In this document: positions 16,201 through 25,373 of the stretch, piece by piece | Position numbering within the stretch: the first letter of the stretch is position 1 | Layout: the number at the start of each line of letters is the position of its first letter | Assembly (NCBI GenBank): GCA_011391635.1 | Contig: JAABQD010000026.1 | Location: 1-47,045, forward strand | Direction of reading: 5' to 3' | DNA length: 47,045 nucleotides | Origin: Sulfurimonas sp. | GTDB taxonomy: Bacteria; Campylobacterota; Campylobacteria; Campylobacterales; Sulfurimonadaceae | The notes under the pieces: generated by a model | What the model saw: the letters and a program-made list of their open reading frames with translations, nothing else | Database searches by the model: none | What the model was told of the DNA's origin: nothing | Program-made: the position numbers and the translations under genes

Positions 16201-18285
16201 TTAGTGAGCTATTGAAGAAGGTTTTTTTGACAAAAATAGCTCCATATCTGCGGTAGGCATTGGTTTGGCATAAAGATACCCTTGGATGTTTTTACAACCA
16301 TTTTTTACTAAAAACTCTTTTTGTTCTTGCGTCTCAACACCCTCTGCAATTACTCTCATATTTAAACTTTTTGCAAGGGCGATCACTGCTTTTGCAATCG
16401 CTGCATCCTCTTCATCGTCTGGAAGGTCTCGAATAAAAGATTGGTCAATTTTGAGTTTATCAATTGGGAGGCGTTTAAGATAAGAGAGAGAAGAGTATCC
16501 AGTACCAAAATCATCAATTGCAAGTTTTACTCCCATCGCACTAATCTCTTGAAGCGTTTTAATTGCCTCTTCTGGATTTGCCATAATCTGACTCTCTGTC
16601 ACTTCCAACTCTACCCACTCTGCCTTACATTTTGTTTCTAATAACATCGTTTTTAAAATGGTAATAAAATCTTTTTGATTGAGTTGTTTCATAGAGAGAT
16701 TGAGTGCTACAACACCTGGTTGCAATCCTTGGTTGTACCATTTTGTCATCTGTTTCATTGCGGATTTCATCACATATTGGTCGAGTGGTATAATAATTCC
16801 CGTCTCTTCAGCGAGTGGAATAAATTTGGAAGGAGGTACCAGCCCAATAGAAGGATGCTTCCATCGCACAAGTGCTTCCATACCTGTTAATGCATCATTT
16901 TCACCATTGATTTGAGGCTGATAATAGACAACAAACTCCTCATTTTTAAGTGCTTCTCTTAGACCAGCGTCCATAATAACCCGCTCAAACGCCAACTCAG
17001 TCATTTCAGCACTATAATATTGAAAATTATTTCGTCCTTCATCTTTTGCCTTATACATAGCAGCATCCGCATATTTGATAAGATTTTGAGCGGATAATCC
17101 ATCATCAGGATACAAACTGATTCCAATACTACTCGAGATATAGAGTTTATTGTCATCAATAGTAATAGCCTTAGAGAGAAGTTCTATGATTTTATTCGCT
17201 AAAAGTGAAATATCTTGTATATGTTTTAAATCTTCAATCACTACTGTAAACTCATCGCCACCCAAACGAGCTAAAGCATCTCTTTTGTGAACTATTTTAC
17301 CAAGTCTTTGAGCTATTACTCTGAGAACTTTATCACCTATATCATGACCTAAAGAATCATTTATCTCTTTAAAATGATCAAGATCTATAAACAAAAGTGC
17401 TACTTTTTTATCACTATGTTTTGCTTTTACTATGGCTTGTTCTAATCTATCATTAAAAAGAAAACGATTTGCTAAACCAGTAAGGGCATCATAATTTGCC
17501 TGATAGTGAAGTGCATTTTTTTGTTCTTTGAGTGCTATCCTTGAACTTCTTATTGATGAAATCATATTATTCACCGTATTTGAAAGAAGGAATATCTCTT
17601 TAGCTCCATCTTCTGGAATTAAATCAATCGGAATTCCATCGTCATCACTGTTTCGAATAGATACAACAATGTCAGAGAGTGGTTTAAGAATAAAATGGCG
17701 AATGGTGATAAAAAGCGATATGATTAATAACAAAGAGATAAGAATCAGATTAATAACACTTCCTAAAATGACCCTGTTAAGTTGTGCATTCATAGAACGA
17801 TTAGAGATATAGACAGCAATCGTGCCAAGTACATCACCACCATCTGTTACGATATCATATTTATCTGAGTAATAACACTCTTTTAGCTGTTGATTATGTT
17901 CACTTTCTTTTACATCATAATCGATAATTTTCCACTCTTTATCGCGGATTTTACCACTGAAAAAAGATTTTTCTCCTACAATTTTTCCCATATTGTAATC
18001 TTCAACAATGATGGCAAAATTATCTCTTTTCTCCATTGCATTAAAAATTAATTTATCGTACTCGTTGATAGAATAAGATTTCATTAAATTGGTAACATTT
18101 TTTTGTAATGAGATAAGAGTTTCTTTTGAACTCTCTTGCATCTGCTCTTTGATACTATTTTTTGTATCTTTATACATGTAGGCGGAATGAGTGATCATAA
18201 TAATTGTCACTGTCAAAACAATAACAATACCTAGCGTTACATATAAAGAGCGTTCATGCTTGTGATTCTTAAAGACCAAGAACAT
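16201..18285 (-). CDS. Membrane GGDEF-EAL cyclic-di-GMP protein with HAMP domain
   Basis: A 694-residue inner-membrane protein: membrane helix (about 14-34), periplasmic domain of about 135 residues, second helix (about 172-195), HAMP-like linker (196-250), GGDEF domain with intact GGDEF at 342-346 and DLDHFKEINDSLGH, then an EAL domain with EAL at 470-472, LNLS, ELEVTE, DDFGTGYSSL (591-600) and GVET. Both catalytic sites look intact, so it may make or degrade cyclic di-GMP, or use GTP bound to GGDEF to control the EAL phosphodiesterase. The RxxD inhibitory site is absent. Its start overlaps by 17 bases the gene for a periplasmic binding lipoprotein, which likely docks on the periplasmic domain in the manner of NspS with MbaA. 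A good AGGAGAA ribosome site precedes the ATG. Confidence 0.93.
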   Translation of the reverse strand: MFLVFKNHKHERSLYVTLGIVIVLTVTIIMITHSAYMYKDTKNSIKEQMQESSKETLISLQKNVTNLMKSYSINEYDKLIFNAMEKRDNFAIIVEDYNMGKIVGEKSFFSGKIRDKEWKIIDYDVKESEHNQQLKECYYSDKYDIVTDGGDVLGTIAVYISNRSMNAQLNRVILGSVINLILISLLLIISLFITIRHFILKPLSDIVVSIRNSDDDGIPIDLIPEDGAKEIFLLSNTVNNMISSIRSSRIALKEQKNALHYQANYDALTGLANRFLFNDRLEQAIVKAKHSDKKVALLFIDLDHFKEINDSLGHDIGDKVLRVIAQRLGKIVHKRDALARLGGDEFTVVIEDLKHIQDISLLANKIIELLSKAITIDDNKLYISSSIGISLYPDDGLSAQNLIKYADAAMYKAKDEGRNNFQYYSAEMTELAFERVIMDAGLREALKNEEFVVYYQPQINGENDALTGMEALVRWKHPSIGLVPPSKFIPLAEETGIIIPLDQYVMKSAMKQMTKWYNQGLQPGVVALNLSMKQLNQKDFITILKTMLLETKCKAEWVELEVTESQIMANPEEAIKTLQEISAMGVKLAIDDFGTGYSSLSYLKRLPIDKLKIDQSFIRDLPDDEEDAAIAKAVIALAKSLNMRVIAEGVETQEQKEFLVKNGCKNIQGYLYAKPMPTADMELFLSKKPSSIAH

Positions 18286-19285
18286 TTCTCCTAATTACAG
18301 ATAGTTTTTCGTCTATGTTTTCTGTTGATATAGAAAGAATTGGTAACTGAATATTTTTTTGCACCTCTTTACCACTCAAATATGCGTCCATTGCTTTGAG
18401 TGCCTCTTGACCCATTAGATAAGGCTGCTGCATTGCAGAACCAGCAAGAACTTTTTTTGGAATAAGTTCCAAAAATTCAGGCTCTGCATCAAAAGCAATA
18501 AGTAATATTTCATCTTTTCTGCCACTCTCTTCAAGAGCTTGGAGTGCACCTTTATAGGCATTTGAAGTTTGCAACCATATTGCACGAAGATCAGCATAGC
18601 CCTCTATCATCTCTTTGACAAAACTATAAGTCTCTTCTTGGCTCCAAGTAACTAGCTGTTTAATATCTGCACCCTTTATCCCTGAATCATCCATCGCATG
18701 AAGGAATCCTGCCGTTCTCTCTTGTCCATTCAATCTTTTTTGAGGGATAGCTACAATTCCAACACGACCACTACTCCAACCTAGTTCATGCAGTTTTTTT
18801 GCTAAAACCTTTCCAATCTCATATCCACCTTCTCGATTATTTGAAGAGATATAAGAGACATATTCTCCATTATCTGTGCCAATGTCGGAAATTACTACAG
18901 GAATAGAAGCAGTTTTTGCAAGTTTGAGAACAGTTGCACATGTTGAAGAGGTACTAGGAGATATAATGATTCCTGACACGCCCTCTTTTATCGCTTTGAC
19001 GCTCAATTCAAGTTCACTTTTAACACTGTTTTGAGCATCATAAATTGCTAGTTCATATCCTAGTGCGTCGGCACTATTTTTGATACCACGCCCCATAATA
19101 TCCCAAAATGGGATACTCTTGTCCGTGACAATATAAACTAATCTCTTTTTTGTGTCTAGTTTTACTGGAATAACTTGTGTTGCTTTTGCAACAACATCCG
19201 CACTCTTGATCTCCTTATCATCGGAACAACCAAAAAATGCTAAGGTCAAGAGTATCGTTAAAGCTAAAAAAAGTAAACGATTCAT
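18269..19285 (-). CDS. Periplasmic sugar-type binding lipoprotein, probable sensor partner
   Basis: A 338-residue protein with a lipoprotein signal (hydrophobic run ending AFFGC, C20 as lipid site; the residue at -2 is a bulky Phe, so the lipobox is slightly off consensus). The mature part is a type 1 periplasmic binding protein of the RbsB/LuxP group: VYIVTDKSIPFWDIMGRGIKN start, IISPSTSSTC, VVISDIGTDNG, and the hinge segment GQEALKAMDAYLSGKEV. No permease or ATPase gene lies near; instead the next gene, overlapping by 17 bases, is a membrane GGDEF-EAL protein. This argues for a sensing role, with the bound ligand reported to the cyclic-di-GMP enzyme, rather than transport. The ligand is unknown. 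The ribosome site is AGGAAT. Confidence 0.87.
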   Translation of the reverse strand: MNRLLFLALTILLTLAFFGCSDDKEIKSADVVAKATQVIPVKLDTKKRLVYIVTDKSIPFWDIMGRGIKNSADALGYELAIYDAQNSVKSELELSVKAIKEGVSGIIISPSTSSTCATVLKLAKTASIPVVISDIGTDNGEYVSYISSNNREGGYEIGKVLAKKLHELGWSSGRVGIVAIPQKRLNGQERTAGFLHAMDDSGIKGADIKQLVTWSQEETYSFVKEMIEGYADLRAIWLQTSNAYKGALQALEESGRKDEILLIAFDAEPEFLELIPKKVLAGSAMQQPYLMGQEALKAMDAYLSGKEVQKNIQLPILSISTENIDEKLSVIRRNVLGL

Positions 19286-19378
19286 AACTATTCCTAATAT
19301 TTTTTATCTTGATATTATCTGATAAACAAACTATGGAGAAGCTTAAAATAGACTTTACTTTTTATACTCGTTTAATTT

Positions 19379-20392
19379 TCAATTTTTTCTAAACTTTATC
19401 ATCTTAAATCGCTCACCCAAAAAGTTTGGCAAAATGAGCATCTTTACCTTTTCTAACTCTTGTTTGTAGATTTTCTCTTCCACATGCCGCTTTAATATCT
19501 CTAAGAGCTCTAAGATACCCATATCAACGAGTGCAACCATTTGTGTTTTGAGTTCTATAAACTCCACACCAGCTTCTACAAAAGCATCTTTAACATGAGC
19601 AAAAGTGACATCGTAGGTAATGTCCGATTTGGCAAACAACTCTTCTCTTTTTATATTTTCATCAAAAAATGGAAGTACATTATGTTTTTCATAAATTCTC
19701 AGAGAAAAATCGGGTCGAGCTTGAAGTTCGCCGTAGTCAAAACTCATAAACTCAAACTTTCCACATGCCAAGTTCATCTCTTTTGCAAACTCTTCATAGC
19801 CCACAGCGATTTCGCCTCTGTCTTTATGATATTTTTTTGCTTTTTCTTCTACCCAAGCGTCATCAACATCAAACTCTACACTATGCCCATCTACTCGAGC
19901 AGTTTTACCCTTAAAATAGAGTTCACAAGGGAAGGCATCAAAGATTTCATTTGCTATAAAAAAGGCATTTTCGCATCTGAGTTCACTCAAAGATTTGTAA
20001 TGCGTAAGCTTCACAGCATCGCCAAATGAGTCTAAAAAATAGTTCTTTTGAAACTCTTGCATAGCATCAAATCGCTCAATGATGACAAATTGAAGTGACT
20101 TTAAAAGCTCAGGTTTGAGTGTATAAATAAACTCACAAACATCCGCCAAAAAATAGCCATGGTGAGCACCAATTTCACAAACTATACCATCACATGCCAA
20201 GAATCCCTCTTCTACAAGAGAAATAATATGCTTCGCAATCGTTCCACCGAAAAACTTACTTGTACTCACAGAGGTAAAAAAATCGCCCTCTTTACCTATA
20301 TTTTTGTAAGTTGCGTAGTAGCCATTTTCGCCATAGAGCCACTCACTCATATATGTACTAAAACTATGATTAGCCATTTTATACTCTTGCAT
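19379..20392 (-). CDS. MidA/NDUFAF7-family SAM-dependent methyltransferase
   Basis: A 337-residue cytoplasmic protein of the COG1565 family, whose mitochondrial members methylate an arginine of a complex I subunit. Visible marks are the N-terminal YYATYKNIGKEGDFFTSVS, the SAM-binding loop VCEIGAHHGYFLADV, FVIIERF, and IANEIFDAFPCELY, which is characteristic of the family. Bacterial members are usually 340-390 residues, so this is near the short end. It lies 8 bases downstream of argD, so the two are cotranscribed, though no metabolic link is obvious. An internal ATG at residue 6 is an alternative start. Three copies of the dispersed repeat or close variants fall inside the gene. Confidence 0.87.
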   Translation of the reverse strand: MQEYKMANHSFSTYMSEWLYGENGYYATYKNIGKEGDFFTSVSTSKFFGGTIAKHIISLVEEGFLACDGIVCEIGAHHGYFLADVCEFIYTLKPELLKSLQFVIIERFDAMQEFQKNYFLDSFGDAVKLTHYKSLSELRCENAFFIANEIFDAFPCELYFKGKTARVDGHSVEFDVDDAWVEEKAKKYHKDRGEIAVGYEEFAKEMNLACGKFEFMSFDYGELQARPDFSLRIYEKHNVLPFFDENIKREELFAKSDITYDVTFAHVKDAFVEAGVEFIELKTQMVALVDMGILELLEILKRHVEEKIYKQELEKVKMLILPNFLGERFKMIKFRKN

Positions 20393-20400
20393 TTTTACAC

Positions 20401-21582
20401 TTATAGTGAAGAAACTGCACGCTCAAGGGCAATAAAGCCCTCATCAATTTCCTCTTTCGTAATTGTGAGTGCAGGAAGAAGTCGAAGCGTATCTCTTCCA
20501 GCTTTGAGTACCATCACACCTTCTGCTCTTGCATTTGTAATAATTTTTGCCAATGTATCGCCATCTTTGACGCGTAATCCACACATCATTCCGATACCAA
20601 CTTTAGATGTAAAAAGCTCAGTATGTGCCTTGTAAAATTTTTCAAGTTCCCCGTCAAAATAGTTTATATTTTTTGCCAAAGTGCCATTTTCATGCATTTC
20701 TCTCAAAATATCAACCACTTCACATGCCGCTGTCGCACTCAGATAGTTTCCACCAAAAGTGGAGCCATGGTCTCCCGCACTAAAAATATCTTTGAGTCCA
20801 GTCATAACAACGCCTATTGGGACTCCGCCACCTAAACCTTTTGCCAGAGTAATGACATCAGGCGTTATTTCATAAAGGTTGGAAGCTAAAAACTCGCCCA
20901 TTCTGTAAATTCCCGTTTGCACTTCATCCACAATAAGTAAAATATTTTTAGACTTTAAAAGTTTTGCCAAATCTTGCACAGCTTGTTTGTCAAGTGGTTG
21001 CACTCCGCCCTCGCCTTGGACTAACTCTATCATAACCGCACAAGTGTGGCCGTCAAGTAAACTCTCGATTTGAGCGATGTTATCGGCATAGACAAAACCA
21101 TCAGGGAATGGTCCAAAATAGTTATGCATAGAAGCTTGCCCTGTTGCTTTTACTGTTGTAATTGTTCTACCATGAAAAGAGTGTTGCAAAGTGATGATTT
21201 TGTAGCGTTTCATCTCGCCATCTTTTTCACCAAATTTTCGAGCGATTTTAATCGCTCCCTCATTAGCTTCGGCACCACTATTACCGAAAAAGCATTTCAT
21301 ATCATATCCACTTGCTTCAACTATCTTTTGAGCAGCATTTGCCTGTGGAGCGGTATAATAGAGGTTTGAAATATGCGTGATATTTGCTATTTGCTTACAA
21401 ATCGCATCATTGACTCTTTTGTTTGCATGTCCTACACTGCACACTGCGATGCCTGATGTAAAATCTATATATTTTTTACCATTTGCATCTACCAATCTCG
21501 CATTATCGCCACTTACAAATTCTACATCTGCTCTTGCGTATGTAGGCAAAACATATTGTGTATCTAACTCTTTTGTATTCAT
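20401..21582 (-). CDS. argD: Acetylornithine aminotransferase
   Basis: A 393-residue pyridoxal-phosphate enzyme of class III, catalysing transfer of an amino group from glutamate to N-acetylglutamate semialdehyde in arginine synthesis (in many bacteria also the succinyl-diaminopimelate step of lysine synthesis). It shows FTSGIAVCSVGHA, the cofactor-phosphate segment FFGNSGAEANEGA, HSFHGRT, the aspartate in LLIVDEVQTGIYRMG and the cofactor lysine K248 in TLAKGLGGGVPIG, and near the C-terminus GRDTLRLLPAL. The length is that expected of ArgD. It heads a two-gene operon with the MidA-type methyltransferase and is divergent from the lipoprotein gene at 21691. Confidence 0.96.
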   Translation of the reverse strand: MNTKELDTQYVLPTYARADVEFVSGDNARLVDANGKKYIDFTSGIAVCSVGHANKRVNDAICKQIANITHISNLYYTAPQANAAQKIVEASGYDMKCFFGNSGAEANEGAIKIARKFGEKDGEMKRYKIITLQHSFHGRTITTVKATGQASMHNYFGPFPDGFVYADNIAQIESLLDGHTCAVMIELVQGEGGVQPLDKQAVQDLAKLLKSKNILLIVDEVQTGIYRMGEFLASNLYEITPDVITLAKGLGGGVPIGVVMTGLKDIFSAGDHGSTFGGNYLSATAACEVVDILREMHENGTLAKNINYFDGELEKFYKAHTELFTSKVGIGMMCGLRVKDGDTLAKIITNARAEGVMVLKAGRDTLRLLPALTITKEEIDEGFIALERAVSSL

Positions 21583-21690
21583 TCTCTTGACCTAATATTT
21601 TTTGCAAAATTATATCCAAAAAAGCAGAATCTACCTGTTTTGTTAATCATCAACAGTGTATAATCCGCTCTATTTTAAAAGGAGCGTTTT

Positions 21691-22257
21691 ATGAAAAATC
21701 TATTTTATATCGTTATTGTTGCACTACTCATGAGTGGGTGTGCTTATAAAAATGAGTCGATGAATCTTCCAGCGTACAAAGCTGACTATGCTGGTGCGAC
21801 GGCAACGGGAAGAAAAAGTGTCTATATCAATGTTATCAAAGATGCACGAACAGACAAAAGAGGTATCGGTAATGTTATCGATGATGGCGTAAAAACTGCA
21901 AGACTCTATAGTGATGTCAATTTCCCAAGCAAGTACAAAGAGGGTCTTGGTTACGCACTTAACATCGCTGGATTTGATACAGCTTCAAGCATAGATGAGG
22001 CTTCTTTGGTTGTTGAAGTTTATATCAGAAATATCAACATCGACTATAGTATCAAAAGCACTGGAGAGAACCTAAGAGGTGAAATCGAAACAGATGTAAT
22101 CATCAAAAGAGGTTCGGAAACAATCACTCAAAACTTCAGACAAAAAGCTGCAAAATGGATTGTTAAATCATATGAATCAAAAGATTTAGAGCCATTTTTA
22201 CATACACTCTTCACAGACAATATCAACGATATGGTCTCAAGACTGACTCGCTACTAG
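21691..22257 (+). CDS. YajG-like outer-membrane lipoprotein
   Basis: A 188-residue lipoprotein: signal MKNLFYIVIVALLMSGC with a clear lipobox LMSGC (C17). The mature part has the pattern of YajG-type lipoproteins: VYINVIKDARTDKRGIGNV near the start, a middle EASLVVEVYIRNINIDYS and a C-terminal helix near FTDNINDMVSRL. These are of unknown function. The strong AAAAGGAGCG ribosome site fixes the ATG. It stands alone between argD (divergent) and a convergent acyltransferase gene, and is followed by a perfect palindromic repeat and a long inverted repeat that could end transcription from both sides. Confidence 0.75.
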   Translation: MKNLFYIVIVALLMSGCAYKNESMNLPAYKADYAGATATGRKSVYINVIKDARTDKRGIGNVIDDGVKTARLYSDVNFPSKYKEGLGYALNIAGFDTASSIDEASLVVEVYIRNINIDYSIKSTGENLRGEIETDVIIKRGSETITQNFRQKAAKWIVKSYESKDLEPFLHTLFTDNINDMVSRLTRY

Positions 22258-22270
22258 GAGTCAAATGCAA

Positions 22271-22306
22271 TCCACATGCCAAGATTTTAAAATCTTGGCA
22301 TGTGGA
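22271..22306. terminator. Perfect 36-bp palindrome of two dispersed repeats, likely terminator
   Basis: TCCACATGCCAAGATTTT is followed directly by its exact reverse complement, giving an 18-bp stem. It lies 13 bases after the lipoprotein stop. It is two facing copies of the extended dispersed sequence, including the AAGAT extension, and its arms have an A/T-rich centre. Confidence 0.7.
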
Positions 22307-22321
22307 ACTCTCTAGGATATA

Positions 22322-22381
22322 TTTTTGCAAAACTCAAAACACGCTCACTAAGGCTTCGCTTAGTTTTGAATTTTGCAAAAA
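22322..22381. terminator. Long inverted repeat between convergent genes
   Basis: TTTTTGCAAAACTCAAAAC pairs with GTTTTGAATTTTGCAAAAA (one mismatch in 19), and the loop holds a second short hairpin (CTAAG/CTTAG). Runs of T on both strands outside the stem make it a good bidirectional terminator for the lipoprotein gene and the acyltransferase gene, whose stop is 4 bases away. Confidence 0.7.
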
Positions 22382-22385
22382 ATTT

Positions 22386-23531
22386 TTACCACTTTTTATC
22401 CATCCACATGCCAAGAGGCGTTGTAATTTTTTGCAAAAGCCAACCAAGTGCAACAAAAATCACTAACCACACAAAAACTGCCAACCACGCAGGAAGCGTA
22501 TGAAAAACAATATCATAACGAGCCATTAATGGCCAATGCACGAGATAAATCTCATACGAATAAACACCAATAAAATAGAGAAATTTGTTATCAACCCTCT
22601 TAAGTGAAAAAACTATAAGAACCGCCAACATCGCCACTAAACTACTCATCTGGTCGATAAATATACGACTACTGATATCCAATGATTTTAAGAGAGATGA
22701 AAGTGTAACCCATGCATCGCTCGTTGCATGTAAAACCATATATGCACCTAAAAAAAGCATCGAACCAATCACTATATAACGCCCTGCTCCTGTAGATTCA
22801 TTACGAAAAAATTGTAATTTTGCAACTACTTCTGGTTTATTGTATAAAAACCAAGCGAGTAACATGCCTAGGGAAAAAGAGATAGTGTGTGTACTATGTA
22901 ACCAATTCGATTGTAAATCAAAAGGATTAAAAATAACAACAACATGAGCAATCACAGAGAGTAAAATTGCACTCAGCCAAAGTCGTTTTGCACTAAAAAG
23001 AAGAGGAAAAAGGATATAAAACATCAATATCCAAGTGATATACCAAAGAGGAGAGTTTACATCGATTTCGCCTCTTGCATAAGGAAACCAGCCAAAGAAT
23101 GATTGAGCCATATAAGAGAGTGAATAATGCACATCTAAAAACAGTGCATCCGCTACAAAAAGTAAAAACAGCACCAACCAAAATGGAATAAAAATCTTAA
23201 TCATACGGCGTTTGTAAAACTCTAGTGCAGGAAGAGGTTTTTTGAGCATTCCTATACTCAAACCATATCCAGACATAAAAAGAAAAAGGTCAACACCCAC
23301 ACCAGAAGCAATAGAGAGTGGATACAAAAAGTGATAATCACTCACCAGCATATAGCTGATATGAGCAAAAATTACCGTTAAAATTCCCAAACCTTTGAGT
23401 TCTTGGGTAAGCGTAATTGGGAATAAATCCACATGCTGTGTCTTACGAAAACTCAGTAAAAACAGAGCTAATAAAACGAAAATAACAATCGTCGTGGACT
23501 CTGGAACATTTGTAATAGGGATAGTTGTCAT
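22386..23531 (-). CDS. Acyltransferase 3 family membrane protein (O-acetyltransferase type)
   Basis: A 381-residue integral membrane protein with about ten hydrophobic helices. Family marks are the early helix with ELKGLGILTVIFAHISYM (the conserved histidine), the SGVGVDLFLFMSGYGLS segment, FYKRRMIKIFIPFWLVL with the conserved arginines, and LWYITWIL. Such proteins move acetyl or other acyl groups onto sugars of surface polysaccharides across the membrane. I place the start at the ATG at 23531, after GGAAAAAGAGTT and overlapping the upstream stop by 4 bases (ATGA); a longer form from 23585 would add a charged tail atypical of the family. Coupling to a molybdopterin enzyme gene is odd and may only be positional. 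Confidence 0.88.
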   Translation of the reverse strand: MTTIPITNVPESTTIVIFVLLALFLLSFRKTQHVDLFPITLTQELKGLGILTVIFAHISYMLVSDYHFLYPLSIASGVGVDLFLFMSGYGLSIGMLKKPLPALEFYKRRMIKIFIPFWLVLFLLFVADALFLDVHYSLSYMAQSFFGWFPYARGEIDVNSPLWYITWILMFYILFPLLFSAKRLWLSAILLSVIAHVVVIFNPFDLQSNWLHSTHTISFSLGMLLAWFLYNKPEVVAKLQFFRNESTGAGRYIVIGSMLFLGAYMVLHATSDAWVTLSSLLKSLDISSRIFIDQMSSLVAMLAVLIVFSLKRVDNKFLYFIGVYSYEIYLVHWPLMARYDIVFHTLPAWLAVFVWLVIFVALGWLLQKITTPLGMWMDKKW

Positions 23532-25258
23532 AACTCTTTTTCCTTCATTTTTATTTCTACTTTTTCTTCTTGGAATATCGCACATTTTCCATCCAAAGAG
23601 TGTTTGGAAGTCGTGAGATTATTCACACCTTTTGTGCCACTGTAAATGAGAACACAATCTTTGCGAATAGCATCGCAATGCTTGACTCTGAGCGTCACAC
23701 TTCCACATGCCGAAGTGACGCAAACCTCTTCATTTTCTGCTATATCTAGGGATGGATGCAGATAAACAAATTCATCACGCATAAATTGAGAGTTGAGACT
23801 TTTACTGCTTTTTGGAGTGAGTAAAAAAAGTTTGCTATCTGTTAAAGATTGTATTTCCAATTCCTCCAAAAATGCAAACTCTTTGTTTTTTGTGTCAAAA
23901 CCCTCTTTGTAAGGGTTTGAATCTCTATGTTCTACTTTTTCTCTAAAGCTCTCAAAATGGTTTAAATAAAAGGCTTCACTATCAAGTGCTATGTTAAATT
24001 CTCCGCACAAATACGCACTCAAATCATACTCACTGATACCAAAATCAGAATCTGCCACTTGATGCATTCGTAGCATTGCATTATGCGAGTAGGATGTTCG
24101 TATATCATTTTTGCACAAAAAGTTTTTGGCTGGAAGAACGAGATGTGCCATTTGGCTCGTTTCATTTTCATAAAGTCCAAAGTAGATGATGTTGCTAACT
24201 TGCGAGAGGGAATCGTGAACTCTTGAAGAATTTGGCATTTGTGAGAGTGGATTGGCACCTTGAATGAAAACAGTTTTGTAGTTACTAAACTCTGTATTGA
24301 CTTTGGAGACTCTCTTGGCATCTCTCTTAAAAGGTGAGCTTATTCCCTCTTTGGAGTTGCCTAGATAAGCAACACCACACCCCTCTTTACCAAAGAGTCC
24401 TAGCATAACCGCAAAGGCGTCTATTGCTCTTAGAACATCCGCTCCGTCGCTATACTTTTGGATTCCGACACCACAAACGATTGCAACTCTCTTCTCTTTG
24501 ACATACTCCAAAATTTTGCCAATTTGTCCGAGTGTCACATCCATGGATTCAAGCGTTGCTTTAATGCGTATGCTTTGTGTAAGCTCATAAAACTCCTCAT
24601 GCTCACTCGCATACTCCTCTAAAAACTCCTTATCATATCCACTCTCAATATGTAAAAAACGACATAAAAGCATTGCCAAATAGATATCGGCATGTGGTTT
24701 TATCTGAATATGCAAATCTGCTATTTTTGCTATTTGTGTTTGGATTGGGTCAATTACAATAAGAGTTTTATCTTTTATAAGTGGCAAAAGATGACTCGAA
24801 GTGGCATGTGGATTGCGTCCCCAAATAATGACAACTTCGGATTTTGCTATCTCTAAAAGAGGCATATTTTTGTTTGAGCCTCTGCCCATCATTATCCCTG
24901 CTTCTCCTGCTCCATCACAGAGTGTTCCGTCTGTCAGTGTCGCACCAAAAGAGGCAAAAAAATGGTCACTCACCTCTTGCATCAATCCGAAATTTCCACT
25001 CCCACGGTAGTGTAAAATTTCCTCTTTTTTGGATAGAAGTAGTATCTCTTTGAGTTTTACGAGGGCTTCTTGCATCGAAATCTCTTTTTGCATAAAAGTT
25101 GGCATGTGGATTTGTTTATGCTTCTCATAATGGTTGAGATGCGGACACAAAAAACCTTGCGTGTGTCCTGATTTTTGAGCTTTGAGTTTGTCCTCTTCAT
25201 AAATAACTTCACATGCATCATAACAATCAAGTGGACAGGCTGTATTACTACTCTTCAC
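23528..25258 (-). CDS. Molybdopterin oxidoreductase with N-terminal [4Fe-4S] site
   Basis: A 576-residue cytoplasmic enzyme of the DMSO-reductase/formate-dehydrogenase superfamily. Cysteines 8, 12, 16 and 38 (ACPLDCYDAC and FLCPH) form the [4Fe-4S] site. The body has the usual molybdopterin segments: RGSGNFGLMQ, GRNPHATSSH, IQGANPLSQMPN, and VLPAKNFLCKND. No Tat signal is present, unlike exported members, and it is shorter than the usual 650-750 residues; the C-terminal cofactor-binding domain (PSLDIAENEEVCV) is present but compact. No partner subunit or electron carrier gene is next to it. The start is GTG at 25258 with AAAAGG about 10 bases upstream. The substrate cannot be named. The stop overlaps the acyltransferase start. 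Three copies of the dispersed repeat occur inside. Confidence 0.85.
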   Translation of the reverse strand: MKSSNTACPLDCYDACEVIYEEDKLKAQKSGHTQGFLCPHLNHYEKHKQIHMPTFMQKEISMQEALVKLKEILLLSKKEEILHYRGSGNFGLMQEVSDHFFASFGATLTDGTLCDGAGEAGIMMGRGSNKNMPLLEIAKSEVVIIWGRNPHATSSHLLPLIKDKTLIVIDPIQTQIAKIADLHIQIKPHADIYLAMLLCRFLHIESGYDKEFLEEYASEHEEFYELTQSIRIKATLESMDVTLGQIGKILEYVKEKRVAIVCGVGIQKYSDGADVLRAIDAFAVMLGLFGKEGCGVAYLGNSKEGISSPFKRDAKRVSKVNTEFSNYKTVFIQGANPLSQMPNSSRVHDSLSQVSNIIYFGLYENETSQMAHLVLPAKNFLCKNDIRTSYSHNAMLRMHQVADSDFGISEYDLSAYLCGEFNIALDSEAFYLNHFESFREKVEHRDSNPYKEGFDTKNKEFAFLEELEIQSLTDSKLFLLTPKSSKSLNSQFMRDEFVYLHPSLDIAENEEVCVTSACGSVTLRVKHCDAIRKDCVLIYSGTKGVNNLTTSKHSLDGKCAIFQEEKVEIKMKEKEL

Positions 25259-25373
25259 TTTTAAATACCTTTTGTAAGAATATGTCTATTTTACCAATAG
25301 CTCACTTAACATTCAAGCATAATTTCATTTTATTTTGGATACCATAATGAACTTTTACACAAAGGGTACTGAA

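Noticed and set aside
23532..23585. A longer acyltransferase start adding 18 residues
   Set aside because: The added charged stretch lies inside the upstream gene and lacks a ribosome site; the ATG at 23531 has one and gives a 4-base overlap.
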